From positions 1 to 29,924 of IMG/VR virus record IMGVR_UViG_3300046167_000053: a stretch of 29,924 nt of DNA. One strand, 5' to 3'. This DNA is from a virus. The translations under genes and the position numbers were made by a program. The notes beneath the pieces were generated by a model. That model was not told the DNA's origin. It searched no databases and was given only the letters and a program-made list of their open reading frames with translations. Positions within the stretch are counted from its first letter, which is position 1. Every line of letters starts with the position of its first letter. Shown in pieces: positions 6,336 through 12,226 of this stretch.

Positions 6336-7537
6336 CAAATCCTAAATTAGCATTAATACCAAGCGGATATAAACAATCTCCTCCTACTGTATATTCTATT
6401 TTGCCGAATAATACAGATGGCGATTTTACATACGAGCGTAATGGTAGCGCAACAAGAGTGCGTAAGGATGGTCTTATTGAGGAAGTTGTTAATGATACAC
6501 CAAGATTAGATTGGTTAAATAGCGATTGTCCTTCGCTCTTACTTGAGAGCCAACGCACAAACTTACAAGCATATAGCGAAAACTTTAGCGGTGCTGCTTG
6601 GACACCAGCTTTTTCAACTATAACTGCAAATAGTAGCATTTGTCCAAATGGGGAACTAACTGCATATAAATTAGAAACTACATCGTCTGTTGGTTTATTA
6701 GGTGGTATTGTTACAATAACAGCAAATACATTATATACTTATTCTCTTTTTGTGAAAGCAGATACAACAAGTATTTGTAAAGTTCAAATGTATGATGCTA
6801 ATACTGGTGGGCAAATTAATCCTTTTGGATGGATTGAGTTTGATATGTCTACTGAAACAATCGAAAGTAGTTTAGGTACTGCAAGTTTTGACAAATTTGA
6901 TGGAGGTTGGTATAGGTTAAAAGTAAGTGGTACTTCGCCAAATACGTTAGGTGGTGGCGCAACTGGTGTTCAAATATCTTTAACAGAAGTTGGTAGTATA
7001 TTTATATGGGGTGCGCAGATGGAAGCTGGTGGATACGCTACAAGCTATATTAAAAACGTAGATGATGCTAATGGTGTAACAAGATTAAAAGACGAATGTT
7101 TTAACGGTGGTGATGCTGATTTGTTTGACATTACAGAGGGAACATTTTTTGTTGATAGCTATGTTTATAATAGTGGAAATTTTACTATAATAACTTTATG
7201 TGATGGGAGTGCTAGCAATAGACTTGCGCTTATATTTCAAAATTATGGCACACAAGTTAGGGTTTTATCAAGTGGTGGAGTAGATAGTTATTTAAACTTG
7301 AATTTTGACCAAAGAAATAAAATAGCAGTTACTTTTAAAGAAAATGAATACAAGTTTTTTATTAATGGTGATTTAGTCGGTAGTGATACAAGTGCTACTG
7401 TTCCAAGTGGAATGGATAGACTTAACTTTAGCAACAATACAAATGTTTTAAATCATTTCGAGGGTAAAGTATACGATACAAGAGTTTACGATAGAGTATT
7501 AACAGAAGCGGAAGCAATAACATTAACAACAATATAA
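6332..7537 (+). CDS. spike/fibre protein with concanavalin-like C-terminal domain
   Basis: A 401-residue virion surface protein, probably involved in binding the host or environmental glycans. Residues 1-75 carry a motif often seen at the start of phage spike proteins: YERNGSATRVRKDGLIEEV, then TPRLDWLN and CPSLLLESQRTNL. Residues about 80-240 look like a beta-sandwich carbohydrate-binding region (LFVKADTTSICKVQMYD, GGWYRLKVSG). Residues about 265-395 resemble a LamG/concanavalin domain: EGTFFVDSYVYN, then RNKIAVTFKENEYKFFINGD and FEGKVYDTRVYDRVLTEAEA. Such domains bind sugars. It overlaps both neighbours by one to four bases. The exact receptor cannot be read from sequence. Confidence 0.7.
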   Translation: MTNPKLALIPSGYKQSPPTVYSILPNNTDGDFTYERNGSATRVRKDGLIEEVVNDTPRLDWLNSDCPSLLLESQRTNLQAYSENFSGAAWTPAFSTITANSSICPNGELTAYKLETTSSVGLLGGIVTITANTLYTYSLFVKADTTSICKVQMYDANTGGQINPFGWIEFDMSTETIESSLGTASFDKFDGGWYRLKVSGTSPNTLGGGATGVQISLTEVGSIFIWGAQMEAGGYATSYIKNVDDANGVTRLKDECFNGGDADLFDITEGTFFVDSYVYNSGNFTIITLCDGSASNRLALIFQNYGTQVRVLSSGGVDSYLNLNFDQRNKIAVTFKENEYKFFINGDLVGSDTSATVPSGMDRLNFSNNTNVLNHFEGKVYDTRVYDRVLTEAEAITLTTI

Positions 7538-7710
7538 TGAGCTGGGGAAAAATATACGAAACAACTTGGTGGGGTAATCCAACAGTAAGCGGATGGGGAA
7601 GCATTTACTATCCTTATACAGACCCAACACCTACACCTTTCTTTGAGGTATTAGCAGAGAATGGCGACTTTTTACAAACAGAACAAAACGAATATATAAT
7701 AATAGAATAA
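7537..7710 (+). CDS. small Trp/Tyr-rich protein, possible fibre-associated
   Basis: A 57-residue frame starting in the stop of the spike gene (TAATG). It begins MSWGKIYETTWWGNPTVSGW, with four Trp in the first 22 residues, and includes a short Pro/Thr stretch (TDPTPTPFF). The C-terminus EVLAENGDFLQTEQNEYIIIE resembles the end of the 887-residue tail protein (ALAEDGDTLITEVGDTIILE), suggesting a shared attachment or assembly signal. It lies between two fibre genes, which fits a small linker or fibre-tip component. No named family recognised. Confidence 0.6.
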   Translation: MSWGKIYETTWWGNPTVSGWGSIYYPYTDPTPTPFFEVLAENGDFLQTEQNEYIIIE

Positions 7711-7720
7711 ATTAAAAAAA

Positions 7721-8755
7721 ATGGCAAATAAAAAATTTAGCGAATTTACAGTAAAAACTGACCCAGCAAATGTTGATTTCTTGGTCGGTTATGATGGTAC
7801 GGATAATGTCCGTATTGACCCATCTAATTTAGGTGGTGGTGGTGCTTCAGACTTGAACGGTCTTACAGATTGTTTAGTTGATACAGATAGCTTGTACGTT
7901 GGAGAAGTGCCGAGCGGTTTGAGTGGCAATCCTCAAGGAAATACTGTTCTTGGTATTGATGCGGGAAGCGGTTTAACATCTGGAAGTAATAATACTATTA
8001 TAGGTAACGACGCTGCTAAAGTTTTAACTACAAGCTCTAATAATGTTTTTGTAGGTTTTGAAGCTGGTAAATCACAAACAACTGGACAACAAGCTACTAT
8101 TGTAGGTTATCAAGCTGGTCGTGCATTAACAACTGGAAACAATAACACTTTAATAGGTTATCAAGCTGGAGTAGTAGTAACTGGTGCAGAAAACACTTTA
8201 CTTGGCTCTTTTGCTGGAAGAACTTTAACAAGTGGAACACAAAATACTATGCTTGGAGTTGGTTATAATGGTGGTGCTATTACAACTGGAAGCAACAATA
8301 CTGTTGTAGGTCTTTCTGCTGCTGCTTCTTCTACAAGTGTAAGCAACGAAATTACTTTAGGCAATTCAAGTATCACATCTTTACGTTGTGCGGTTACATC
8401 AATAACATCTTTATCAGATGAAAGAGATAAATCAGAAATAAAAGATTTAGAATACGGTTTGGCTTTTATTGATGCTTTACAACCAAGAGAATTTGTATGG
8501 GATAACAGACTAGAAACAACAGTAGATGTTGATGAAGATGGCAACGAAACAGAAGTAGAATTTTATTCAGCTAATAAAGGTAAAAAAGACTTTGGTTTTA
8601 TAGCACAAGAAGTTAGAGAACTAGACAATGATACTTTAAGATTGGTTTACTCTGAAAACGAAGATAGACTTGAATTAAGTTACGGAAAACTTGTGCCGAT
8701 ATTAGTGAAAGCAATACAAGAGTTAAAAGAAGAAGTTGAGTTGTTAAAGGGATAA
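7721..8755 (+). CDS. tail fibre with intramolecular chaperone (S74) domain
   Basis: A 344-residue trimeric-fibre-like protein. Residues 1-40 form an N-terminal attachment segment (KFSEFTVKTDPANVDFLVGY). Residues 74-215 are about eight degenerate repeats of 16-18 residues, consensus NTxxGxxAGxxLTTGxN, of the type that winds into a beta-helical fibre shaft. Residues about 230-344 form a peptidase S74 intramolecular chaperone domain: SLSDERDKSEIKDLEYGLAF, LQPREFVWDN, FGFIAQEVREL, LSYGKLVPILVKAIQELKEEV. In known S74 proteins this domain trims itself off at a Ser after the fibre trimerises. Here Ser230 or Ser232 is the likely cleavage Ser, with a nearby Lys. Likely a receptor-binding fibre. Confidence 0.85.
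   Translation: MANKKFSEFTVKTDPANVDFLVGYDGTDNVRIDPSNLGGGGASDLNGLTDCLVDTDSLYVGEVPSGLSGNPQGNTVLGIDAGSGLTSGSNNTIIGNDAAKVLTTSSNNVFVGFEAGKSQTTGQQATIVGYQAGRALTTGNNNTLIGYQAGVVVTGAENTLLGSFAGRTLTSGTQNTMLGVGYNGGAITTGSNNTVVGLSAAASSTSVSNEITLGNSSITSLRCAVTSITSLSDERDKSEIKDLEYGLAFIDALQPREFVWDNRLETTVDVDEDGNETEVEFYSANKGKKDFGFIAQEVRELDNDTLRLVYSENEDRLELSYGKLVPILVKAIQELKEEVELLKG
7940..8365 (+). repeat. degenerate tandem repeats in fibre gene
   Basis: About eight in-frame units of roughly 48-54 bases, each encoding NTxxGxxAGxxLTTGxN or a variant. The units have drifted at DNA level (only short blocks such as GGTTATCAAGCTGG recur), so recombination between them may change shaft length. Confidence 0.75.
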
Positions 8756-8767
8756 TTTGTATATTTA
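8736..8767 (+). promoter_or_regulatory. weak Bacteroidota-type promoter before lysis-region genes
   Basis: TTG at 8736-8738, 21 bases, then TATATTTA at 8760-8767, close to the TAnnTTTG element. The spacing equals that of the early promoters at 11034 and 15692. It overlaps the end of the fibre gene and would serve the small genes and lysis cassette from 8782. Inference only. Confidence 0.3.
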
Positions 8768-8781
8768 CATAAAACACAACT

Positions 8782-8910
8782 ATGGAAATTACTAAAGAAC
8801 AAATCGCAAGAGTAAATCAAGTCATTAACACGCTTCCTATTGCAGTATTAGCACAAGCGCAAGAGATTGTAAAGATACTGAATGAGTCAATACCAAAAGA
8901 GAATGATTAA
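8782..8910 (+). CDS. small helical protein
   Basis: A 42-residue frame with an A-rich leader (AAAACACAACTATGG). The product (MEITKEQIARVNQVINTLPI, then AVLAQAQEIVKILNES) is two amphipathic helices with no charged-residue clustering. It overlaps the next gene by eight bases when the start at 8903 is used, so the two are probably coupled. No family recognised. It is short, but the context, coupling and upstream promoter-like site make it plausible. Confidence 0.5.
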   Translation: MEITKEQIARVNQVINTLPIAVLAQAQEIVKILNESIPKEND

Positions 8911-9226
8911 GATTGGTAAATATGCCTTTAAAGATGAGTCTACTTCTGACGCTAAAATAACTGCGTTAGGGGTAGATGATGAGGGCAATGCTACTCACGG
9001 ACACGCTATTGTAAAACTTGGTTATATAGTTTTAGAGCAAGGCGAATACGATGCAGAAGGTAATGAAATAAAAGCACCAGTAATAAGCGACAAGTATCAT
9101 TTGGACGTAGCTTGGAAAGACTTTGAAAGTCATCCGTATGGGTGGAAGTCAAGCGCGGTTGCGGTTACTGATGGTAATGGTGTACATAGTTTTTATGGGA
9201 TTAACTATCAAGAAAATAAAATGTAA
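8903..9226 (+). CDS. hypothetical phage protein
   Basis: A 107-residue soluble protein starting MIKIGKYAFKDESTSDAKIT. An upstream in-frame ATG at 8882 would add seven residues, but ATG 8903 overlaps the stop of the previous gene in the arrangement usual here, and the MIKIGKYAF start looks like a proper first strand. The sequence alternates strands and turns (HAIVKLGYIVLEQGEY, KYHLDVAWKDFESHPYGW), suggesting a small beta-domain. It is followed directly by the lysis cassette (TAATG). Function unknown; no motif of an enzyme is visible. Confidence 0.6.
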   Translation: MIKIGKYAFKDESTSDAKITALGVDDEGNATHGHAIVKLGYIVLEQGEYDAEGNEIKAPVISDKYHLDVAWKDFESHPYGWKSSAVAVTDGNGVHSFYGINYQENKM

Positions 9227-9324
9227 TGGTAAGAGGATTGAGATACATAGCAGATAAAATAGAACAGTTTCAGTTTTGGTTAATCGCTAAATGGAATAAC
9301 TTTCTAAAGGGTTTGATGCTATGA
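9226..9324 (+). CDS. very small amphipathic/membrane-associated protein
   Basis: A 32-residue frame beginning in the stop of the previous gene (TAATG) and overlapping the next start (ATGA). The product MVRGLRYIADKIEQFQFWLI then AKWNNFLKGLML is basic with a Trp/Phe-rich hydrophobic half, compatible with membrane association. Double coupling to neighbours and the position before a holin-like gene suggest a lysis accessory peptide, but this is weak. Confidence 0.45.
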   Translation: MVRGLRYIADKIEQFQFWLIAKWNNFLKGLML

Positions 9325-9488
9325 CAGTAGGAGATATAAGGCTAGCCTTTTTTAATGCTATATCTTTAGGGGTTAGCTTTACGCACGTTGAGAACAGTTT
9401 AAAAATTATTCTTTTATTAGCTTCTATTGTATATACGTTTCAGAAGATATACGAAACGCAGAAGAAGAAAAATGACAAAGAACTTTAA
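9321..9488 (+). CDS. small membrane protein, holin-like
   Basis: A 55-residue protein with one clear membrane segment (about residues 27-43, SLKIILLLASIVYTF) and a second weakly hydrophobic helix (about 6-21, IRLAFFNAISLGVSF). It ends in a charged Lys-rich tail (QKKKNDKEL). Small size, one or two membrane helices and a charged cytoplasmic tail next to a cell-wall hydrolase are typical of holins, which open the inner membrane at lysis. It overlaps the peptidase start by 17 bases. An antiholin partner of the larger membrane protein at 9839 is an alternative. Confidence 0.6.
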   Translation: MTVGDIRLAFFNAISLGVSFTHVENSLKIILLLASIVYTFQKIYETQKKKNDKEL

Positions 9489-9846
9489 AATACAAGAGTT
9501 TGAATGTAAGGGGGGATGTGATATGCCTTTAGAGGTATATGAGAACATTATTAAACTTGCATCACAACTACAGTTTTTAAGAGATTATACTGGTAGACCT
9601 ATAACTATCAATAGCGGTTACAGATGCCCAGAGTATAATGCGAAAATATCTGGCTCATCTAAAAAATCGCAACATCAGTATGGCAAAGCTGCAGACATAA
9701 CTATACAGAGCCTAAAACCAGCAGAGGTATACAGAATTATAGAGGACTTAATAGATATGGGACATATGCTTCAAGGCGGTTTAGGTTTATACGATACGTT
9801 TGTACATTACGACATAAGAAAAACTAAAGCAAGGTGGAATGGGTGA
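9472..9846 (+). CDS. endolysin-type peptidase M15 (D-Ala-D-Ala carboxypeptidase-like)
   Basis: A 124-residue single-domain zinc peptidase that cuts peptidoglycan cross-links at lysis. The fold is shown by NSGYRCPEYNAKISGSSKKS with SGYRC, then SQHQYGKAADI (His68, Asp75) and VHYDIR (His112), the zinc-binding set of the M15A family. I take ATG 9472 as start; an in-frame ATG at 9427 would add 15 very basic residues (RFRRYTKRRRRK) that lie inside the upstream holin-like gene. There is no signal peptide, so export depends on a holin. It overlaps the next gene by eight bases. Confidence 0.85.
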   Translation: MTKNFKIQEFECKGGCDMPLEVYENIIKLASQLQFLRDYTGRPITINSGYRCPEYNAKISGSSKKSQHQYGKAADITIQSLKPAEVYRIIEDLIDMGHMLQGGLGLYDTFVHYDIRKTKARWNG

Positions 9847-10315
9847 TTACAAAAAAAAGAACGGAACTACAAGAGTAGGCGATGCTTTAAGATGGCTCGT
9901 AAAACAAGGTAAGGAAGTAGCACCAGAACTATTGTCGGTTGTTGGTAGCGTTACTGGTATAGAACAATTAAAAGACCTTGCAGATAAAATAGGTAAAGAC
10001 GATAAACTATCGCAACCAGATAAAGAACTTCTACTTGAAGAACTGCGTTACGATATGATTGAGATGGAAGAAACCACAAAGCGATGGGTAAGCGACAACC
10101 AAACAGACAGCTACCTTACACGCAATATAAGACCATTAACACTTGCTTTTTTAACCGCCACACTATTTATTTATATAATATTAGATAGTTCGTTAGAAGG
10201 CTTTAAAATAGACCCTAACTGGATAGACTTACTTTCTTCACTTTTATTATTAGTCTATGGTGGGTATTTTGGTATGCGTAGTGCAGAGAAGATTACAAAG
10301 CATTGGAAAAAATAA
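9839..10315 (+). CDS. holin-like membrane protein (3TM holin family)
   Basis: A 158-residue protein. Residues 1-90 are soluble and helical, with a charged segment around KDDKLSQPDKELLLEELRYD. Then comes RNIRPLTLAFLTATLFIYII (membrane helix about 99-116), a short loop, a second helix about 127-145 (LLSSLLLLVYGGYFGMRS), and a basic end. The RNIRPLTL start of the membrane region and the YFGxRSxEK end match the GTA/3TM holin family. It ends the lysis cassette and the late block; a promoter-like region follows. It could work with or against the small membrane protein at 9321. Confidence 0.7.
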   Translation: MGDYKKKNGTTRVGDALRWLVKQGKEVAPELLSVVGSVTGIEQLKDLADKIGKDDKLSQPDKELLLEELRYDMIEMEETTKRWVSDNQTDSYLTRNIRPLTLAFLTATLFIYIILDSSLEGFKIDPNWIDLLSSLLLLVYGGYFGMRSAEKITKHWKK

Positions 10316-10321
10316 TTTTTT

Positions 10322-10414
10322 TTTCTAAAAATAAATATATAACTTTGTACCATTTATTATAAAAAACTGTTTTCTAAATATATAGATATAAATATATTTC
10401 TAAATAAATAGATA
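10322..10414. repeat. three imperfect copies of an AT-rich repeat
   Basis: TTTCTAAAAATAAATATAT (10322), TTTCTAAATATATAGATA (10371) and TTTCTAAATAAATAGATA (10397). They occupy most of the non-coding stretch between the lysis cassette and ninG and surround the -7 element at 10340. The second and third copies match at 17 of 18 positions. They may be operator sites or iteron-like replication sites. Evidence for function is lacking. Confidence 0.55.
10340..10347 (+). promoter_or_regulatory. Bacteroidota -7 element, promoter for ninG
   Basis: TAACTTTG is an exact match to TAnnTTTG. The expected -33 TTTG is replaced by a T-run (about 10316-10324). The leader to the start at 10470 would be about 115 bases, long for this genome, and contains two copies of the AT-rich repeat, suggesting regulation. 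Confidence 0.45.
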
Positions 10415-10469
10415 AAAAACATTAATAATAAATATAAGATATCTGTAGTGTATTCAAATGTGAAAACAA

Positions 10470-10871
10470 ATGGCAAAAAAAAAGACTTTAAAGTATTGGA
10501 AGAATAAGATTGATAAACCTTTTCACGAGTTTATAAGACGTAGAGATGCGGATAACAATACTGGTTATTGTAATTGTATAAGCTGCGGTAAAAAGGTACA
10601 CTTTACAGAAACAGATGCTGGACACTTTATTGGTAGACAACACTTAATCACAAGGTACGATGAAAGCAACGTACACGCTCAATGCAGAAAGTGTAACAGA
10701 TTTGAATATGGTAGACAGTATGAGTATAGTATAGCTTTGGGGCAAGAACTATCACAAGAACTACTACAAAAGTCAAGAGGGGTACTAAAACTTACAGACC
10801 CAGAATGGCAAGAAATATTTGACCAATACAAGACTAAACTACAAGAACTAAAAGACAAACAAAACTTTTAG
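10470..10871 (+). CDS. ninG: NinG/Rap-like recombination protein
   Basis: A 133-residue protein of the lambda NinG family, which helps phage recombination (lambda Rap acts as a branch-structure endonuclease with the Red pathway). Diagnostic parts are NCISCGK (Cys36, Cys39), DAGHFIGRQH (His52, His58) and NVHAQCRKCN (His69, Cys72, Cys75), forming an HNH-like zinc site. The N-terminal helix DKPFHEFIRRRD is also typical. It lacks the longer N-terminal part of lambda NinG. It is the first gene of the early block and stands alone between a promoter and a terminator region, away from the other recombination genes. Confidence 0.8.
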   Translation: MAKKKTLKYWKNKIDKPFHEFIRRRDADNNTGYCNCISCGKKVHFTETDAGHFIGRQHLITRYDESNVHAQCRKCNRFEYGRQYEYSIALGQELSQELLQKSRGVLKLTDPEWQEIFDQYKTKLQELKDKQNF

Positions 10872-10917
10872 TTAATAACTTCCCAATAAACCTTACTTAT
10901 ATAACGCTAATAATGTG

Positions 10918-10925
10918 TATCTTTG
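10918..10925 (+). promoter_or_regulatory. Bacteroidota -7 element upstream of possible small RNA
   Basis: TATCTTTG exactly matches TAnnTTTG, with a weak TTAC about 22 bases upstream. No gene start follows before the terminator at 10977, so if active it would make a short non-coding RNA. Confidence 0.35.
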
Positions 10926-10930
10926 AATAG

Positions 10931-11004
10931 ACTAACCAATGTCTTGTTATTGTTTTCAACTGTTTAGCAGTCAATTAAGCCACCTATCACAAGGTGGTTT
11001 TTTT
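10931..11004 (+). ncRNA. candidate small RNA of about 75 bases
   Basis: The interval runs from just after the TATCTTTG element to the end of the terminator T-run. It contains no reading frame of note, a small hairpin ACTG-TTTAG-CAGT at about 10960-10972, and ends in a strong terminator hairpin. The layout (promoter, about 75 bases, terminator) is that of a bacterial sRNA. The start point is an estimate, and the alternative is simply the ninG transcript's 3' end. Confidence 0.3.
10977..11004 (+). terminator. strong rho-independent terminator
   Basis: CCACCT (10980-10985) pairs perfectly with AGGTGG (10992-10997) around loop ATCACA, extended by weak outer pairs, followed by seven T (10998-11004). 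It separates ninG from the next early operon. Confidence 0.9.
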
Positions 11005-11024
11005 GTTATTTATAAAAAAAAGTA

Positions 11025-11065
11025 GTTTATAATTTGTTTATATTAAATATATTTTGTTAAATTTG
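11025..11065 (+). promoter_or_regulatory. early promoter with tandem GTTTATA sites
   Basis: TTTG (11033-11036), 21 bases, then TAAATTTG (11058-11065) matches the Bacteroidota promoter (-33 TTTG, -7 TAnnTTTG). The leader to ATG 11094 is about 20 bases. GTTTATA occurs twice, 11 bases apart (11025, 11036), and this block recurs with one change at the promoter at 15683, suggesting a shared operator. Confidence 0.65.
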
Positions 11066-11093
11066 TGTATCATTAATTTTAAACAATAACAAT

Positions 11094-11294
11094 ATGAATT
11101 TATTTGAACGATTACACCCAGTTTATGCGGATAAAATAAGCAAAGCTAATTTGGAGTATCCAGATTTAATTGAAAATTTAGTTGAAGATTTAGAACAAGT
11201 AGAACTTGTTACAGAACTTAAGTTTGGAACTATTATGGATTTAAGAACTATGTGTGGATGGCACAACAGTCCTTTTGATTATTTTATAGAATAA
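11094..11294 (+). CDS. hypothetical early protein
   Basis: A 66-residue acidic protein (MNLFERLHPVYADKISKANL and onward), helical in the first two thirds, with one Cys and a His near the C-terminus (TMCGWHNSPFDYFIE). It is the first gene after a strong early promoter, a place often held by host-takeover proteins, though nothing in the sequence shows that. Its leader AACAATAACAATATG is A-rich. It is coupled to the next gene by overlap of stop and start. No family recognised. Confidence 0.6.
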   Translation: MNLFERLHPVYADKISKANLEYPDLIENLVEDLEQVELVTELKFGTIMDLRTMCGWHNSPFDYFIE

Positions 11295-11434
11295 TGACAC
11301 ATTACGAGGACGTGAAAAGAGCAGCAACCCCAACGACAATAGACTATCTAAATGCAAGGATAGAGGCTTTAGAAGGTAGAGTAGAATACCTTGAAGCGAT
11401 AATAGAAGTAGAAATTTTAAACAAAGAACAATGA
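11294..11434 (+). CDS. small coiled-coil protein
   Basis: A 46-residue frame sharing its start with the previous stop (TAATG) and its stop with the next start (ATGA). Residues 17-42 (YLNARIEALEGRVEYLEAII) show a clear heptad pattern of Leu/Ile/Val, so it is probably a small coiled-coil dimer or trimer. Such peptides occur in many phage early operons as adaptors. Function unknown. Coupling on both sides supports it as real. Confidence 0.6.
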   Translation: MTHYEDVKRAATPTTIDYLNARIEALEGRVEYLEAIIEVEILNKEQ

Positions 11435-11838
11435 ACAAGGAAAAACTAACAGAGTTGTACAAAAAGTATAACCTAACTAAAGATGACTTTTTTAAGCATC
11501 AACATTACACAATTATTACAAGACAAGGTATAGACAAGATACAAGCACTTGAACAAATGAGTGTAAACTATGAAGTAATTAAATGTGAACCTAATTTTGC
11601 AGTATTTAAAGCACTTGCAGAAAAAGATGGTAAAAGCATACAAACCTTTGGTAGTGCGCTTAAAGGCGAAGGCTACAAGGATGGTAACACCAACAGCTGG
11701 TACGTTGCAGAAATGGCAGAGAAACGAGCAATGAGTAGAGCAGTACTAAAACTAACTGGCTTTTATGAACTTGGAGTATTTGGCGAAGATGAAAGCGAAA
11801 GTTTTAAAAAACAAAAAACAGAATATAAAACCCTATAA
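11431..11838 (+). CDS. possible single-strand annealing / recombination protein
   Basis: A 135-residue protein whose most conserved-looking part is SWYVAEMAEKRAMSRAVLKL with TGFYELGVFGEDE following. In annealing proteins of the Rad52/Erf group a similar segment near the end of the core (a helix with repeated Ala/Arg followed by LTG) is common, and phages place such genes beside SSB, as here. The N-terminal region holds YTIITRQGIDKIQALEQ and VNYEVIKCEPNFAVFKALAE. A RecE-like exonuclease is present at 16440, which would be the natural partner. The assignment rests on motif resemblance and context; an uncharacterised replication accessory protein is the alternative. Confidence 0.4.
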   Translation: MNKEKLTELYKKYNLTKDDFFKHQHYTIITRQGIDKIQALEQMSVNYEVIKCEPNFAVFKALAEKDGKSIQTFGSALKGEGYKDGNTNSWYVAEMAEKRAMSRAVLKLTGFYELGVFGEDESESFKKQKTEYKTL

Positions 11839-11848
11839 ATAAATAAAT

Positions 11849-12151
11849 ATGAGTGCATTAATTAATTTTAGTTTAGACGTGGCAGCATTGCCAAAAGAGA
11901 AGTTTGTATCAGCTGCTAATGGCAAGGTGTATATAAACCTTACAATGTCAGTAAATGACGAAACACGATACGGTAATAATACTGGTATCTATGTTAGTCA
12001 AACACAAGAGGAAAGAGAAGCCAAGAAAAAGAAAACTTATCTTGGTAATGGTAAAGTTGTATGGAACAACGGAACTATTGTGAACGCTGAAAAGGAAGTA
12101 CAAGAAGCTGTACAAGAACACCCAGCAGAGGCAGACGGACTGCCATTTTAA
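11849..12151 (+). CDS. SSB-like single-stranded DNA-binding protein
   Basis: A 100-residue protein. The N-terminal part (LINFSLDVAALPKEKF, KVYINLTMSVND) looks like the first strands of an OB fold. The middle is Lys-rich (REAKKKKTYLGNGKVVW) and the end is acidic, closing with EADGLPF. An acidic tail ending in Pro-Phe is the hallmark of SSB proteins, where it docks replication and recombination enzymes. It is shorter than typical SSB and lacks a clear set of aromatic DNA-stacking residues, so it may be a reduced phage variant. It lies just after the putative annealing protein. Confidence 0.55.
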   Translation: MSALINFSLDVAALPKEKFVSAANGKVYINLTMSVNDETRYGNNTGIYVSQTQEEREAKKKKTYLGNGKVVWNNGTIVNAEKEVQEAVQEHPAEADGLPF

Positions 12152-12164
12152 TTTTTTCATAATC

Positions 12165-12190
12165 AAGGGGGGTTTTTACCCCCTTTTTTT
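12165..12190 (+). terminator. rho-independent terminator after SSB-like gene
   Basis: AAGGGGG (12165-12171) pairs with CCCCCTT (12179-12185), 7-base loop GTTTTTA, followed by T to 12190. The next gene starts 37 bases later with only a weak promoter-like TACCTTTA at about 12193, so partial read-through is likely. Confidence 0.85.
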
Positions 12191-12226
12191 ATACCTTTAA
12201 GCAAAACAATAACAATAACAAAAGAA

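Noticed and set aside
7940-8365. CRISPR-like or diversity-generating repeat in the fibre gene
   Set aside because: The repeats are in-frame protein repeats that have drifted, with no identical direct repeats or spacers, and no reverse transcriptase gene exists in the genome.
8754-8783. Shared words TTTGTATATT and AAAACACAACTA with 15712-15740
   Set aside because: The match is broken by an unequal gap, and one copy lies upstream of a start while the other includes it; likely a by-product of similar promoters and A-rich leaders rather than a specific element.
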